This document shows, in pieces, positions 34,350-46,118 of a DNA stretch of 64,000 bases. This DNA comes from Clitopilus passeckerianus (Eukaryota; Basidiomycota; Agaricomycetes; Agaricales; Entolomataceae), in assembly GCA_944990035.1 (NCBI GenBank), contig CALYLX010000066.1, forward strand, positions 496,001-560,000, written 5' to 3'. A program made the translations under genes and the position numbers. The notes beneath the pieces are model-generated. The model searched no databases, was not told the DNA's origin, and saw nothing but the letters and a program-made list of their open reading frames with translations. Position 1 is the first letter of the stretch. Each line of letters starts with the position of its first letter.

Positions 34350-35377
34350 ATGTTGGCCGCAACAAAACTCGCCCGTCCTTCTCGCTATGTGGCCCGTGCG
34401 CTCTCGACGACCGCGGCGCGTGCTCAAGCAATGCCCCAGGCTAAGCCTGCTCTGATGAAGGAGTTCAAAATCTACAGGTGGAACCCCGACGAGCCAGAGA
34501 AGAAGCCTTACTTGGAGAGTTACAAGATTGACTTGAACCAATGCGGCCCAATGATTCTGGATGCTCTGATCAAGATTAAGAACGAGGTTGATCCTACCCT
34601 AACTTTCAGGAGGAGTTGCCGTGAGGGTATCTGCGGCAGTTGCGCCATGAACATTGACGGGCAGAACACGCTCGCGTGCCTGTGCAGAATTGACAGGACT
34701 GAGTCTAAGGACTCGAAGATCTACCCACTTCCTCACAGTAAGTTCTCAGCTTCAATCCCTCCGAAGCATCCCATTCTCATTGTCCCCTCAGTGTACATTG
34801 TCAAGGATCTCGTACCGGATCTCACCCAGTTCTACAAGCAATACAAGTCCATTCAACCCTACCTCCAGAATGACAATCCTCCAGAGAAGGGTGCGTGATT
34901 CTCCTCATATCGCATTTCACGCTTAACCAACCAAGGCTTTGGCCATAGGTGAATTCATCCAGTCCCAGGACGACCGTAAGAAGCTAGATGGTCTCTACGA
35001 GTGCATTCTTTGCGCATGCTGCTCGACCTCATGCCCATCCTACTGGTGGAACCAGGACGAGTACCTTGGTCCGGCCACTCTCATGCAGGCCTACAGGTGG
35101 ATTGCTGACTCTAGGGTACGTCATATCCTCTCCTTTCTTCATTACTTATGCTTATCATTTGTTCGGGTACAGGACTCCTATGGGCCCCAGCGCAAGGAGA
35201 AGCTTCAAAACGAGCTCAGCATGTACCGATGCCACACCATCTTCAACTGTGCGTCATATCTCGTATTGCTCTGTCATCTGTCTCATATCCCACTCTCTAG
35301 GTTCGAGGACTTGCCCCAAGGGCCTCAATCCTGCGCAGGCAATCGCCCAGATCAAGCTTGAGCTGGCGGCTGAGTAA
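34350..35377 (+). CDS. SDH2: Succinate dehydrogenase iron-sulfur subunit, mitochondrial
   Basis: Complex II subunit carrying the [2Fe-2S], [4Fe-4S] and [3Fe-4S] clusters between SdhA and the membrane anchor. An N-terminal mitochondrial presequence ([20 protein letters not shown]) precedes [19 protein letters not shown]. The 2Fe-2S ligands are in CREGICGSC with a downstream Cys in NTLACLC. The C-terminal clusters use [28 protein letters not shown] and [10 protein letters not shown]. The His in CHTIFNC, a residue changed in carboxin-resistant fungi, is intact. Four short introns all keep frame (for example GAG AAG G|GTGCGT...CATAG|GT GAA). The length, about 275 residues, is normal. It is convergent with RFT1, with 257 bases between the stops. 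Confidence 0.96.
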
Positions 35378-35634
35378 ACGCGTTCCGGGTTCACCCTGCC
35401 TTTAAGAGGCAACTCCGACGGCGACTAGGACGACGGGGAAGAGTAGGAGGGCTGATGTATGTCAAGCTTGCGTTCACATCTGCACATTCGCTATTGTTCA
35501 GGTTGACGCCTTTCCCATAATATCTTTTGCGAATAAATTAATTTTCCAAGTCGTGCTATGATGTGTCTGCAAGTGGTATCTTCCCTGGGCGGGCCTAGAT
35601 TCACAAGCTAGACGCTACTCTAGAGTCTATACAT

Positions 35635-37468
35635 TCAATCCGCTTTTCTCCGACGGGAACTAATCAGCTCTCGTCCGTCGGTTATCCACCAGGCGCCTAG
35701 ACACACTACCGCCATCCCACCGCCAATACAAACGTGCAGGAGAACTTCCTTATTCAACAGGAGCCATAGGCTGCGTTTGCCGAGTCCTTCCAGTAGCGCG
35801 CTTATGCCCAACCGCCTGTCACTTTCCAACACTATCCCGTACGACGCTATGCATGCAATCACTAGAGGCAAACTTGGGAATATCCTCCGCCACTGGAGAA
35901 CCTGTCCTGCGTTATGCCGAGCAAAGTAAAATTCCGCATACGACATGCAATACACGATGCGTGCAGTGAGATTGAGGATATTAGCGTATACCAATGCCCT
36001 ATCACCCAACTCCAAACGGAAAAAGGTGACGGATGAGAGGATGTAAACGGCCGAAAAGAGAGCCATCCAGTAGCTTTGGGTGTTGAGGTCTTTTGTGGTG
36101 GCTACGCTGCTCATGAATGCTTCTAGGCCGCCGTTTAGGGCGAGGACGGGGATGTAGAAGCAGTAGGTGGAGAGGACGAGGGGGGCGGAGGTGGCAAGGT
36201 ATTGCGCTGGGAGGAGGAGGTGCAGGGCGAGGGGGAGGTAGAGGGTGGAGAAGACGAGGAAGATTAGGGAGAAGGAGATTTGGCAGGAGAGGAGGGTTGT
36301 TAGGGCGGTTGCGGCTTGGGAGAGGGAGGAAGGAGAGGGGCTGTTCAGAGGAACAGCTTTCTCTTCTGGCTTGGAAGTCGCGTAGGTGTTGCTGAGAGTT
36401 TTGGAGAAGAAGAGGCGGGAGGCTTCTTCTATGGGCTGGAACACGATGCGGGCAATTAAAGAGCCTATTAAAAGAGGTTTGGGTGTCTCTTGAGATACAG
36501 CAAATTATTAGGGCCTACCATAATTTACTGCGATGGCATATCCGCCTTGATCTTGCAAGGGGCTGAAGTAAGATAGTATGAGCTTGTCACCTTCGGTGAG
36601 GAAGTGCTTGACCAGGCTCTGAGAGGTCATGGTCACGGAGAGCCAAAGCGAGGTTGGATCGAAGAATGGTAGCTGTTTGCCTCTGGTAGGGATGTCGTTA
36701 GATGTATTCCTCTGAAGATAAACGATACAACCTACTTTTCAAATCCAGGTTTCTTGGGAATCACGGCGCTAGGGCCATAGTATGCCAGGTAAGTCAGCAG
36801 AACAGCGGCCCCGTACGCTAACTGCCCACCGGCGAAGGCGATCAGAGCTAGGGCTCCATTCCGATTTTGCTGGGTGTCGTAGTAGAGTATCAAGAAGGTC
36901 GTAACCGCTTTCATGATAAGACCAAGGCCTTCTGAGACAGCACGTATGCCTGCTCTCAGTTCAGATACTGCGCTACATGTAAGTTGAGCATTCAGCATCT
37001 GTTGCGAGAAAGACAGACGTACAGGTTATGCATTGGCTCGCTCAGCAGCTCCGTAATCGCTGCTAGGGCATAAATTCCAATAGCTTTCTCAAAGTTCTCC
37101 TGGCTGCTAACTTCCTTCCCTGAATTCCGAGCGTAGATTACACTCGTTACAAGCGCCAGTGGTGCACCAATCAAAGTGGGTAGAATTGAGAGGTTGGTGA
37201 TATCCCTTCCAGGTTTCTTCACCCGCAGGAGCGCGTTTCTGACACCTTCGCGGCTCAGGAAGAGGATGGTGTTCAGAAGAAGCTCAAATTGAATGGCAGC
37301 TGTACCATAGGCGCGAGGTGAGGCCATTCGGAGCATGGCTTGGCCTAGTCCGAAGGTGAGTACTCGAGCGCCCAGGCGTAGGCTCATTAGAGAGGAGGCT
37401 GAGAGAAAGGAGGCCGCTACGAGATTATCATCTCCCTTCTTTGACGCATTCTTGGAAGATTGTGGCAT
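35635..37468 (-). CDS. RFT1: RFT1 family protein (ER oligosaccharide-lipid membrane protein)
   Basis: Multi-pass ER protein needed for N-glycosylation, genetically tied to Man5GlcNAc2-PP-dolichol use on the lumenal side. Exons join as MPQSSKNASKKGDD, SLMSLRLGARVLTFGLGQAM, FELLLNTILFLSREGVRNAL, SEPMHNL+AVSELRAGIRAV, then DPTSLWLSVTMTSQSLVKHF, LTEGDKLILSYFSPLQDQG and IARIVFQPIEEASRLFFSKT (both family signatures), followed by about six more membrane segments. Three introns (GTACGT, GTAGGT and GTAGGC donors) keep frame. The C-terminus is basic (SSRRRKAD), fitting an ER membrane protein tail. No lesions. Confidence 0.92.
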
Positions 37469-37652
37469 AGGTGCTTGACACCGTCGTGGACGACGGACGG
37501 AGAGATGTGGACATCATTGTTCGCTGTGGCAGGACCGAAGTCCGTACTGTTGAGGTACACGTCGATTGGCATCGCCACCTCATAAATACAGTCATGGTGA
37601 CTGACTTGGGCTTTTCAATGTAGCTTGTCCAACCATACAAGCTACGTATGCT

Positions 37653-37738
37653 TCAATAGTGTAGTGGCTAGTGTTCGCCACTAGACCGCGGGTGATGATA
37701 TTATGACCGAGGCACCTCGTTCGATTCGGGGGCCGGGA
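37653..37738 (+). other. tRNA-Asp-like relic
   Basis: AATAGTGTAGTGGCTAGTG followed by TTCGCCACTAGA closely resembles the D-arm and anticodon-arm start of fungal tRNA-Asp, but the GTC anticodon is lost. A perfect T-arm (CCTCG-TTCGATT-CGGGG, 37715-37731) follows after an abnormal spacer. The acceptor ends do not pair. It is a decayed tRNA gene or tRNA-derived SINE head. Confidence 0.5.
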
Positions 37739-38723
37739 AATTGGCACTCCGTATAACGATTGATTTTTTCACAGAAGTACGAGGTCTGGTTGACTCCAGG
37801 GAAACATTTCACTACAGCTACTCTCCCAGTTTTATTGCGACCACTGGCAGAACTTCAGGCAGGTATGCGGCACTCGGATTCCGATCCGACACCTACTCTC
37901 CGAGCGACAGCCATTGTCAGCCTCCACCCTGTCCGCTCAACAGTATACGAAAATACATCCACGCCTTGGGGCGTAAATGGTATGCTTTCAGGGCGCAAGA
38001 GGGCCCAGCTGATGGCCTTGATTCTTGAGTTCTCTGGTTCTCTGATGGACTCTCTGGGATCTTGGCTGTGGTATCTGTTGTGAGAGCTGGGGCTTCTGGG
38101 ACTGGACTGGCATCTGGACGACTCACTCGGTTCTGTTCCTCTTGGTCTCTGACTTGGTTCTGGTCCTTTCTCTGGTTCTGATATCTACGAGTGCTTGCTG
38201 TTCTGGAACATGCCTTGGCTTATGCTTGACATGAATACTCGCCCTGGGGCTTTGACTGGAACTGTAATTGGAGCGAAAATCTGAGCGGCTGGCGAATACT
38301 CTACGAACTCGGACAAGAACTATGATAAAGACATCCAGACCTTCAAGCTTCGAAAGCATCAAGTGGCAAGTCAAAGTCAAGTAACAGCAACTGGCAGGCA
38401 GCCTCAAGAGTGGGAGTTGAATCGGATAAATAAAGTGGGTGTTTCTTTTGCTTTGGGACTTGAGTTCTTAGTCTGGCGTCCGTGGCCGTCCAGTCTCCTG
38501 AGTCCTTCGTCGTACCGCTCGCAGACCGAGAGCCATCCCATGCTTTCTTCAAGGTTCTCTGGAGGCACGGTTGCACCAGGATGGCTGTTCATGGCAAGGA
38601 AGGCTTACTTGTTCATATAGGGATTGTGGAACGAAAGCGTAGAAGATTTTCATAGTAGAAAAGAGATCGTAGGTAGTAATAAAGATACAACAGGTTTACA
38701 GCAGTAGAACCAGCGGGAATAGA

Positions 38724-38742
38724 TCGGGGTTTCGAACCCCTT
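38724..38742 (-). other. tRNA-like T-arm
   Basis: Minus strand AAGGGGTTCGAAACCCCGA has a perfect 4-base T-stem and a B-box core. TGGTTCTACTGCTG downstream on that strand does not complete a tRNA. It is probably a relic. Confidence 0.35.
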
Positions 38743-38947
38743 GTCATAACGTCATAAAAGGGAGGGGAAAGTAAACCAAACAGGAAAGCAAGCAAAGAGC
38801 TGTATGTATATACGAGCTAGTAAGGTAAAGTAAAGCAGACAATATAGATCACAGACGCATACAAAAAAGCAAACACGATAGCAGTACTTATCCGATATAG
38901 AGCAATAAATATATATCCGACCAAGCGTGTATGTGGGTTTTGAGGCT

Positions 38948-40393
38948 TTAGTCGATTTCTCGTGACTGAGAATCTGAGTCTCGGTGCATGATGGCCCTAC
39001 GGCGGATGGTGGGGGTCTCGGGAGCCGGGCTACCCTCCAATAAGCGGTTGTACCGTCTTTCAGCGGAAATGGCCCGGACGAAAGCCTGTGGTTGGCCAAG
39101 AATGGCTTCGGCGAATGCGAATGCTAGGCAGATTGACGCATTCAGGATGCGGTATTGGGGTCCAATCACGTCGACGCCGTGCAAGGTTTGGTTGACCTTG
39201 GCGTAAGGATAGGCGAGTTGAGCTGCCAGACGAACGATTGCGACGGTGAGGAAGTCTAGAGGGGCGCCTGATGGAGTGGGAGGCGTCTGACGCGGGGATG
39301 CGCTTGGACCGGCTGAGGGCACGAGAGTGCGCGGGCTGAAGGAGATCAAATGGCCAAAGATGGCGGGGAGGATGAGAGTCGGGAGAGCGCAATGTAAGAG
39401 GGTCAACCAGAATGAGGATGTTTGGAAAGTGGCCAGAGGAGGGTAGTATAGGGGGAACGTGATAGCATTTTCCCTAATAGTAGCTATTGGGACCTGGAGG
39501 GTGGTGTTAATAGGAAGTCGAATAGGGGTGAGGTAGTCGACGAACCTCGTTCACTCGCCAGGGAACCACTTGGCCGATAACGTACATCAATTCAGCAACA
39601 GCGGTCAATGTCCACAAATTCTGTGAGTTTGAAAGGAACTATATTGTCGTTTTTAGCCATTAAAGTCCTCGAGTATAATAGGACACGTACGTGACGCAAT
39701 CCTGCGATGGTCTCCACGCTGTTCTGAGTTACATTCTGTGTAACTTCGGCATTCTTGATACGAGCGCTAAGTGCGCCAAAGTGCACGCTGATCTGTTCTG
39801 GGATCTGTTGCACCAGACTTGGTTCGGGGGCCTTTTCTGGGCTAGAAGGCAGAGGCAGCAGAGATTGAGCCTGAGGGGCAACATTGCTAATTTGACGAGA
39901 CTCTTCGGGTGACTCTTCTTCCTCCTCGCCCGGGGACATGGGGTTCTTGAGGAACATGGAGACATCGTGCCGTTCAACGTCAGGAGTTGCTTCAATGACT
40001 GGGTCCAAAGCTGAGACGCGTCGAGTAGGGCTCGAGCTTGTCTTTATAGTCTCAGATGTAAGTGGCGCGAGGCGAGAGCTACAGCGTTTGAGGATGAGTA
40101 AAAGATAACAGAAGACATCCCTTTCCATGTGCCTACCTTGGAATCAAGGGTTGTACTGGTGGTTGGGGTTGCATTTGAGGCTGAACGCTCCTCCTGCGAC
40201 CCTTACTATTAAAAAGCCCGGTAAACTGAGGGTTTTCCTCTAATTCTGGGTTCAATTCGAGATGTTTCTTGATTCTGGACTGCAAATCGTCCTTAGTTCC
40301 ATTGCCGCTAATCTTGAGCGCAGTTGCAATATCTTGTAGCTCTTGTTTTTTCTTTGGCATGAGCGCGCCTGCATACGTCGGAAGAGGAGCCAT
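38948..40393 (-). CDS. SAP-domain protein with C-terminal membrane segments (uncharacterised)
   Basis: The start MAPLPTYAGALMPKKKQ is followed by a SAP domain (about residues 12-45: KKQELQDIATALKISGNG, TKDDLQSRIKKHLELNP), a helix-extended-helix motif that binds DNA. Next come a basic patch (SKGRRRS), a Pro/Gln and acidic linker (SPGEEEEESPEES), then hydrophobic segments NLWTLTAVAELMYVIGQVV, SSFWLTLLHCALPTLILPAI, FLTVAIVRLAAQLAY and ASICLAFAFAEAILGQ. The tail is basic and serine-rich (PTIRRRAIMHRDSDSQSRE). Three introns keep frame (GTAGGC, GTACGT and GTTCGT donors). DNA-binding plus membrane segments suggests an inner nuclear membrane or chromatin-tethering role, but that is inference; I know of no characterised orthologue. 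It is divergent from the next gene, 276 bases away. Confidence 0.75.
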
Positions 40394-40669
40394 GATAGAT
40401 GATGGTCGTCGGAAATCAACGAGGAATAGACACGACGGTGACAATGTTGAACGTTGTTTACGCGTTTGTCACGTGACGAGCATCTGACAATGGAGATCAA
40501 TGATCTCGGTGTCGTCGTCGTTGTGCTCGTTGTCGGGCTGCTTGTTGTTATATTCGTTTGCTGTTTCCTATTCTTTCGTTCGTTCTTCCACCTTGTTCTT
40601 GACTTCTTTCTTTCTGGCTGCGCCAGTTTTGCCATTCTTCTTGCTTCATCCCGATTTCTTGGCTTAATC

Positions 40670-41336
40670 ATGTTCTCGATTATTTCTTGGCTCTTCGCTT
40701 TCGCACTTGCTAGTCAAGGTAGGCATATTCAATATTAGTAGGGTCGCAATATGACTGAGAAAGAGAGTAGTGTTTGCAGTCCAATTCAATATCACCGTTG
40801 GCGGGCGTAATTTGACGACCACTCAAATCCTTGCTATTCCAGAGAACGTTGTGACCAGAGCAGTACGAACCCTTCGAAGTAAGAGCTGTGTGCGATTGCT
40901 GACGACTTGATGCACCAGTGTGCTAGCAACTGCACTGTTGCCAACTCCCAGATTGCGGCCTGTGGAGACGATGCCACCTGCCTCTGCAGAGCCGACACTG
41001 TCAAATCTCTTCTTGACTGCGAGCAATGCATGTTCACAAATCTCATCCGAGTGAATAAGAAATTGGATTTCAGGGTGGGGTCAAACCCAGTTCTGGTCGG
41101 TAAGCAGGAGGGATCTTCTGAAAATATGATATCTTGCTCATGATCTTGTGAAAGGCTACGCTGGTGCTTGCAAAGAGGCCAAAATTACCCTCGCTGCCAA
41201 CCAGACCGCTCTTGCGCCTCCTCCCTTCTGGGATGGTCCTTTTGATGCAGTCTTGCCCACGGGCGGTGTGGTCGTTGCCATCATCAGTGCCGTATTTTTG
41301 GGTACCTCGGCGATTTTACTGCTGTCGAACATGTAA
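40670..41336 (+). CDS. CFEM-like eight-cysteine surface protein with C-terminal hydrophobic tail
   Basis: Start MFSIISWLFAFALASQ is a signal peptide. After a 5' intron the mature part begins VQFNITVGGRNLTTTQ. The cysteine pattern CASNC, IAACGDDATCLC, LLDCEQC and GACKE gives eight cysteines spaced much like the fungal CFEM domain (C-x3-C-x9-C-x5-C-x-C-x10-C-x2-C). Several N-glycosylation sites (NIT, NLT, NCT, NQT) are present. The last 25 residues are hydrophobic (VVVAIISAVFLGTSAILLL), ending SNM: either a membrane anchor or a GPI-attachment signal. The third intron uses G|GTAAGC at about 41101, which keeps the frame into GYAGACKEAK. CFEM proteins can bind haem or act at the cell surface; the exact role here is unknown. 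Confidence 0.72.
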
Positions 41337-41605
41337 AGATCGTTGCGGTTGGTTGATCCATGATGGATTGCAGACGACAGGAGTTTGAATTACCAGTTTA
41401 TCGGGAGTCGCGTTTAAATGGCATTGCCTTTTTGGGTCTAACGATCACGTGTGTGAAATTATGAGGTTCGGCAAGGTGTTGTCGTCGCCACTGTCGCTGT
41501 TGTCGACGTCTACGCTTTCCTCTAGATGCAGTCGGAAAACCACCTCTAGAAGCAACACCTATAGAGTCCTAAATTGTTCCTCTTGACTGGACTTGAGCTG
41601 GCATT

Positions 41606-44600
41606 ATGAACATGTCGGCTTCCTCTCGATTTTTGACGCGTCGATTGACATATCTCGGTGTTCGTCATTACTTCGTGAGCAATGCCAAAAATGCAGCGCA
41701 GAGTACGGCCAAGCGGCGCAAGGTCACCACAGAAGACCACCTAGAGGCTCTCCATGCATCAGAGACGCGCGTAAAACCCCTCTCGACTTCCACGAATCCT
41801 ACGATTTTCAGTTCGCCATCTCGAAATCTCAGTGCAGCAGAAGCAGAATGGTTGCAAGAGGATGAAGTCAAAGACATATCGTCAAGTCCTCTCCATATGC
41901 CTAATTTAGGAGAGGAAACTTCTCAGCGTTTCGACTGGAGGCTGCGAGCTCCTTCACGGCTTCCCAAACCTCCGTCCTCGCAAAAACAAAAACCCAAGTC
42001 AATAAAAAGGAGAGCACCACCTTTCCGACGTGTTTCTGAAGGAGAACCATATTATGATGCTATTAACAGCTACGAAGAGAGGTATGTTACCTTTTTTCTG
42101 TCCTTTGAACCGGCCAGCTGATTGATGGCAGGTTTTTGAAACTACTGAAAATGGAACAGGCCGAAGATGAAGCGGTATTGCAGGAACGACTGGCAACCTG
42201 GCCAATACCTAAGCTGCAAGAGGAAGGATACGCTCTAACTGGCCTTAGTGCCTGTTGGCTTCAAGCAAACCAGTTCGGTCGACCAGTAGCTTCGTTTTCT
42301 CTGGGTCCTGGCATAGCTTTGCCTGAACACAAGTTCGAGTGAGTAGTTGAGCATGATAGTTTCCCTTTGAACCCATCTTCTGACAATATGCCTATAGAAA
42401 TGGCAGCCAACTTCTCATCTCCCGAATTGATCCACTCAAGGAAGAACCGATAAGAGGTTCCGTCGTCTCCAAAAACTCTTCACAAATCCGAGTCGCTTTT
42501 GCAGAGCAGTTCGATGACCTCATGGATGGAGAATGGAGGATTGACCTTGGCCTCTCGAATATTGTCTATCAACGGATGCGAGATGCTATCTCGTCCTTTC
42601 ACTATGATCCCCAACAAGTCGAAGGTGGTCTTCCTGATGTTGGATACCAACATGTTCTGAAAGGGACACACCTCCGGGATGTCCTTCTGCGTACATTTGA
42701 TCCAGCGACTACACCTCACCTACATGTACCACTCCAAGAAGCGGATGAAATCGATTATCCTGCCGAACAAGCGCTGGAACACGACGTGACCGTCAACACC
42801 GTTGGGCATCCTGGTGCATTTCGAGATGATATGCGCATACAGAGCTGGGCAAGGAGGTATATGGAGGTGGACCCGTTAGTTATTGAGGGCGACCCAGTGT
42901 TGCCAGAACTAAACGTGAGCCAGAGACGTGCTATGGCAATGATGGTTGGCCAGAGTATTAGCCTTGTTCAAGGGGTATGATTTTCATGTGTTGTAAGCTT
43001 TGTTACTTTGTTGAACATACAATTTCTAGCCACCAGGGACCGGGAAGACAAAGACTATCATCGAGACTGTCAAACTTCTCAAGGTACATCTATCACGCAG
43101 TATAATACACTTCCCGAATTTCAAAATCGTCCCTCTAGGTTCACTTCCAGGTCCCTCACCCTTTGCTGGTCTGTACATACACCAACGTCGCAGTAGACAA
43201 CCTCGTCGAGGGTCTGGCGAACGCTGGTGTCAAGCCTCTGCGAATATCTTTTGGCGGAAGCGTTCGGCCCACACTTGTTGAGCACACGCTCGACCACAAG
43301 CTCTCGTTGCATCCTCTTCAGCCTAATCTCCAAACGGTCATCAAGCAAGAAGACGACCTCAAGAACAAACTTGATGAACTCAGGTTGAAAGTGAAGGAGA
43401 CGAGAAACAAGATGTTGAGCGGGAATAAAGGCGCTGCGAAGAGGTTGGAGAGGATGCAAAAAGCGATGTTTCTGGTGGAGCGGGAATACGGCATGGTGAA
43501 GTCGAAGAAGTATCGGATTCAGCAGACTATGTTGGAAGACGTTGTCAGAGATGCTGATGTGGTTAGTGTTCCCTTTGAAATGGTATTGAATTCGTCGCTA
43601 AGACTTTGTCTAGATTTGCACAACCTGCATAACTTCCGCTTGTATAGCGTTGAATGTCACAGATTTCCCAGTGGTTTTCCTCGACGAAGCTTCCATGTCC
43701 ACTGAGCCTGCCTCTCTAATCCCACTAATGAAAGGTGTACGTAGCCTCCTTTTCTCTCACAATTCAGTTATCTGACAGAGAACGTTTACGCAGTCCCGCC
43801 AAGTTGCATTGATTGGGGACCACAAACAGCTTCCACCTGTCATCACAAGTCCAGAAGCTCAAGCTAATGGACTGGGCGTGAGTCTCTTTGAAAGGCTGAC
43901 AGAAGAAGGGGGTTCGTAAATTTTCTTTGTCATGACGTGAATAAACGCTCATTTCTTCCACCATTTCCCAATATAGTTGTCCCCTCTATCATGCTTGACG
44001 TACAATATCGTATGCACCCGGCAATCTCCCATTTCCCTTCCACGGAATTTTACAACTCCACTTTGACAAACGGGACCGTGGATGCCATCGGAAACGTACG
44101 GCCATCGCTCCTCCCCCCAAGCTCCCAACATCTCCCTCGAAATGAAGAAACCGGAAAACAGCCCTCCGTTATTTTCCTTGATCACTCCGGGATCGAGTCG
44201 TTGAAAGACCGGAGTCGGGTCAACCATCACGAGGCGTATATCATTGCTAGCGTGGTCGAGGACCTTTTACTCACCAATCCGGTAAATTTTGTGTTTTTGT
44301 CATATGCGCGTAGTCACTGACGGTGTGAATCTCTTGTTCCATACCATGCAGGAACTTCAAGGACGCGATATCGGCATTATTGCGCCCTATGTCGCTCAGA
44401 TTTCTTTGCTGACGAGGATGTTCAACCGTGACGTGAAGTACCGCGCCAGGTTCAAGGAGGTGTTGGGTGATCATCGCGCCATGCAGCTTGCGAACATCGA
44501 GATCAAGACTGTGGATGGGTTCGAAGGACGAGAGAAAGAAGTGATTATTTTTTCGACCGTGAGGAATAATCCTGGTGGATACATTGGCTTCTTGGCTGAT

Positions 44601-44870
44601 CGTAGGAGGTTGAATGTGGGACTCACGCGGGCAAAGAGGGGCCTTTTCATAGTTGGGAACATCAATACCCTGAAAGCTGGGAAGATGAGTAGAGGGTCTG
44701 GGGAAAGCTCGGTGGCCAGGGTCGGCAAGGGGGCAGAATCGTGGAGGCGCTACGTGAAGTATCTGATGCAAGAAGGACTGGTACTCAAGCTCGAAGGCGA
44801 CGTGCTGGGACAAGCGCTATACAGTCATTGGAATTCTGCAAAGGCATTACGCGCGCCAGCGACTAATTAG
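41606..44870 (+). CDS. SF1B DNA/RNA helicase (IGHMBP2/Hcs1-Upf1-like), possibly mitochondrial
   Basis: The N-terminus MNMSASSRFLTRRLTYLGVR is basic, hydroxylated and free of acidic residues, like a mitochondrial presequence. A region of about 300 residues precedes the helicase core. Core motifs: LNVSQRRAMAMMV (Q-like), GPPGTGKTKTIIETV (Walker A), VCTYTNVAVDNLVEGL (Ia), VVFLDEASMSTEPASLIPL (Walker B, DEAS), ALIGDHKQLPPVI (III), VQYRMHPAISHFPSTEFYN (IV), IKTVDGFEGREKEVIIFSTV (V) and LNVGLTRAKRGLFIVGN (VI). A long charged helix (LKVKETRNKMLSG) is inserted after motif Ia, as in SMUBP-2 proteins. Eight introns keep frame. It is distinct from nuclear UPF1, which has an N-terminal CH zinc domain. 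Role inferred: nucleic-acid maintenance in mitochondria or nucleus. Confidence 0.86.
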
Positions 44871-46118
44871 GCTGATTCATTCCTTCATTTCTTTTCCATT
44901 TTCACTTGGTTATGATACCCCATTTTTCGCTAACTGTTTATTCTAAAGTTCCACGCTAAATTTTCCTTATCATTCCTTGTAATTTCCACAGTACATACCA
45001 CATGATAATTGGTGGCTAGGTTTGGACCTATGTACATACGACTAATTTTTAATAATCAAGTTCATTGCTTACGCAGAAAGGATGATGGACCACACTTTCC
45101 GATCGATCGAAGGTTTGTCCGCTTTCTAACCAATGAATGCGATGACATTCGTCATAGCAGAAGCTTCGGCGTATCCACCCATAATACAAGGACATGACCC
45201 TTCCCGGGTGCTTAAGGGATATAATAAAGCGACCCCAATCCCGAATTTCAACGGTTCGGAATGTTTCACGAGTGCTAGGGAAACAACTCGTGTGCAGCCT
45301 TGTTTGAAGCCAATAGCATTTGAAATTTAGATATTCCGCGGCAAGAGACGCGAGATGGAGGTAAACGGCGTGAAACGGAGCCATTATGCAGAACTGCCGA
45401 GCTTGACAGACACATCCCGGGACCGAGGACTAAGATCGTATTAATATTCGTGCAACCGCATGGGCGTCCCAGTGCAGATAATCTTCTGAGTTCTTGTGCA
45501 CGACATTGTAACGACAAAGAGCAATCAGGATCCACCGAGAGTGTAAAGCTGTCAATTTTGGGAAAGCGACCATTGCAACAAGGCACATGAGTTTGAGGAT
45601 GTTGTAAGCGACGACGACGACGACGACAACCTGCTAAAAATGTATAGCTCTCCATTGATCCAAGCGCAGTCGAGATCCAGTGTTGCAAGCGGAATGTCTA
45701 TATTTCCATTGATCTAAGCGATCAGCTTATAACCTTCCGCTATGTCATGGCCTCCAAAAGTTTCTTTCCAGTTTTTGCCTGGCCGGTCTCTGGTGCATTC
45801 TGTGTCGTAGAGAGTCCAGCCATCTCTTCTCGACGATCGCCTTCCCTAGTCACTCCCGCGACGTCGTGGTGAAGTATCAATCTCACGAAGCCCAAGAAGT
45901 TGTAATTGGATCCTCATCCAAGGCCATTCCGTTGCTATTTTCGGTCAGAACCAAGAGCTCGTTTATCACTGCGCAGATTCAATAGAGTCGTCTGCGCCGA
46001 TCTGCCACAACCACATATTCTCTTCCTTATTCAGTAAAATTTATAAGGGATAGCCCCCTCATCTCCTCATAAGGCGCCACACAGCCCAGCTTTCGACTCC
46101 CAAGCATCGTCAGCGGCC
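44871..46118. other. Intergenic region
   Basis: About 1.25 kb with no supported gene. It includes a (CGA)6 microsatellite at 45609-45626 and a TATA-like TTATAAGG at 46041-46048, about 75 bases upstream of the next start codon. Confidence 0.5.
45609..45626. repeat. (CGA)6 microsatellite
   Basis: Six perfect CGA units followed by CAAC. It lies in non-coding sequence. Confidence 0.8.

Larger units (their letters stand above)
37469..38947. other. Intergenic region with tRNA-like motifs and a TCTGGTTC-rich stretch
   Basis: Contains a tRNA-Asp-like sequence at 37653-37738, a T-arm on the minus strand at 38724-38742, and a stretch (38028-38190) rich in CTGGTTCT/CTGGGACT units. A 62-codon minus frame starting at 38592 (MNSHPGATVPPENLEESMG) looks protein-like but ends at once and could not be extended convincingly; it may be a gene fragment. 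Confidence 0.45.
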
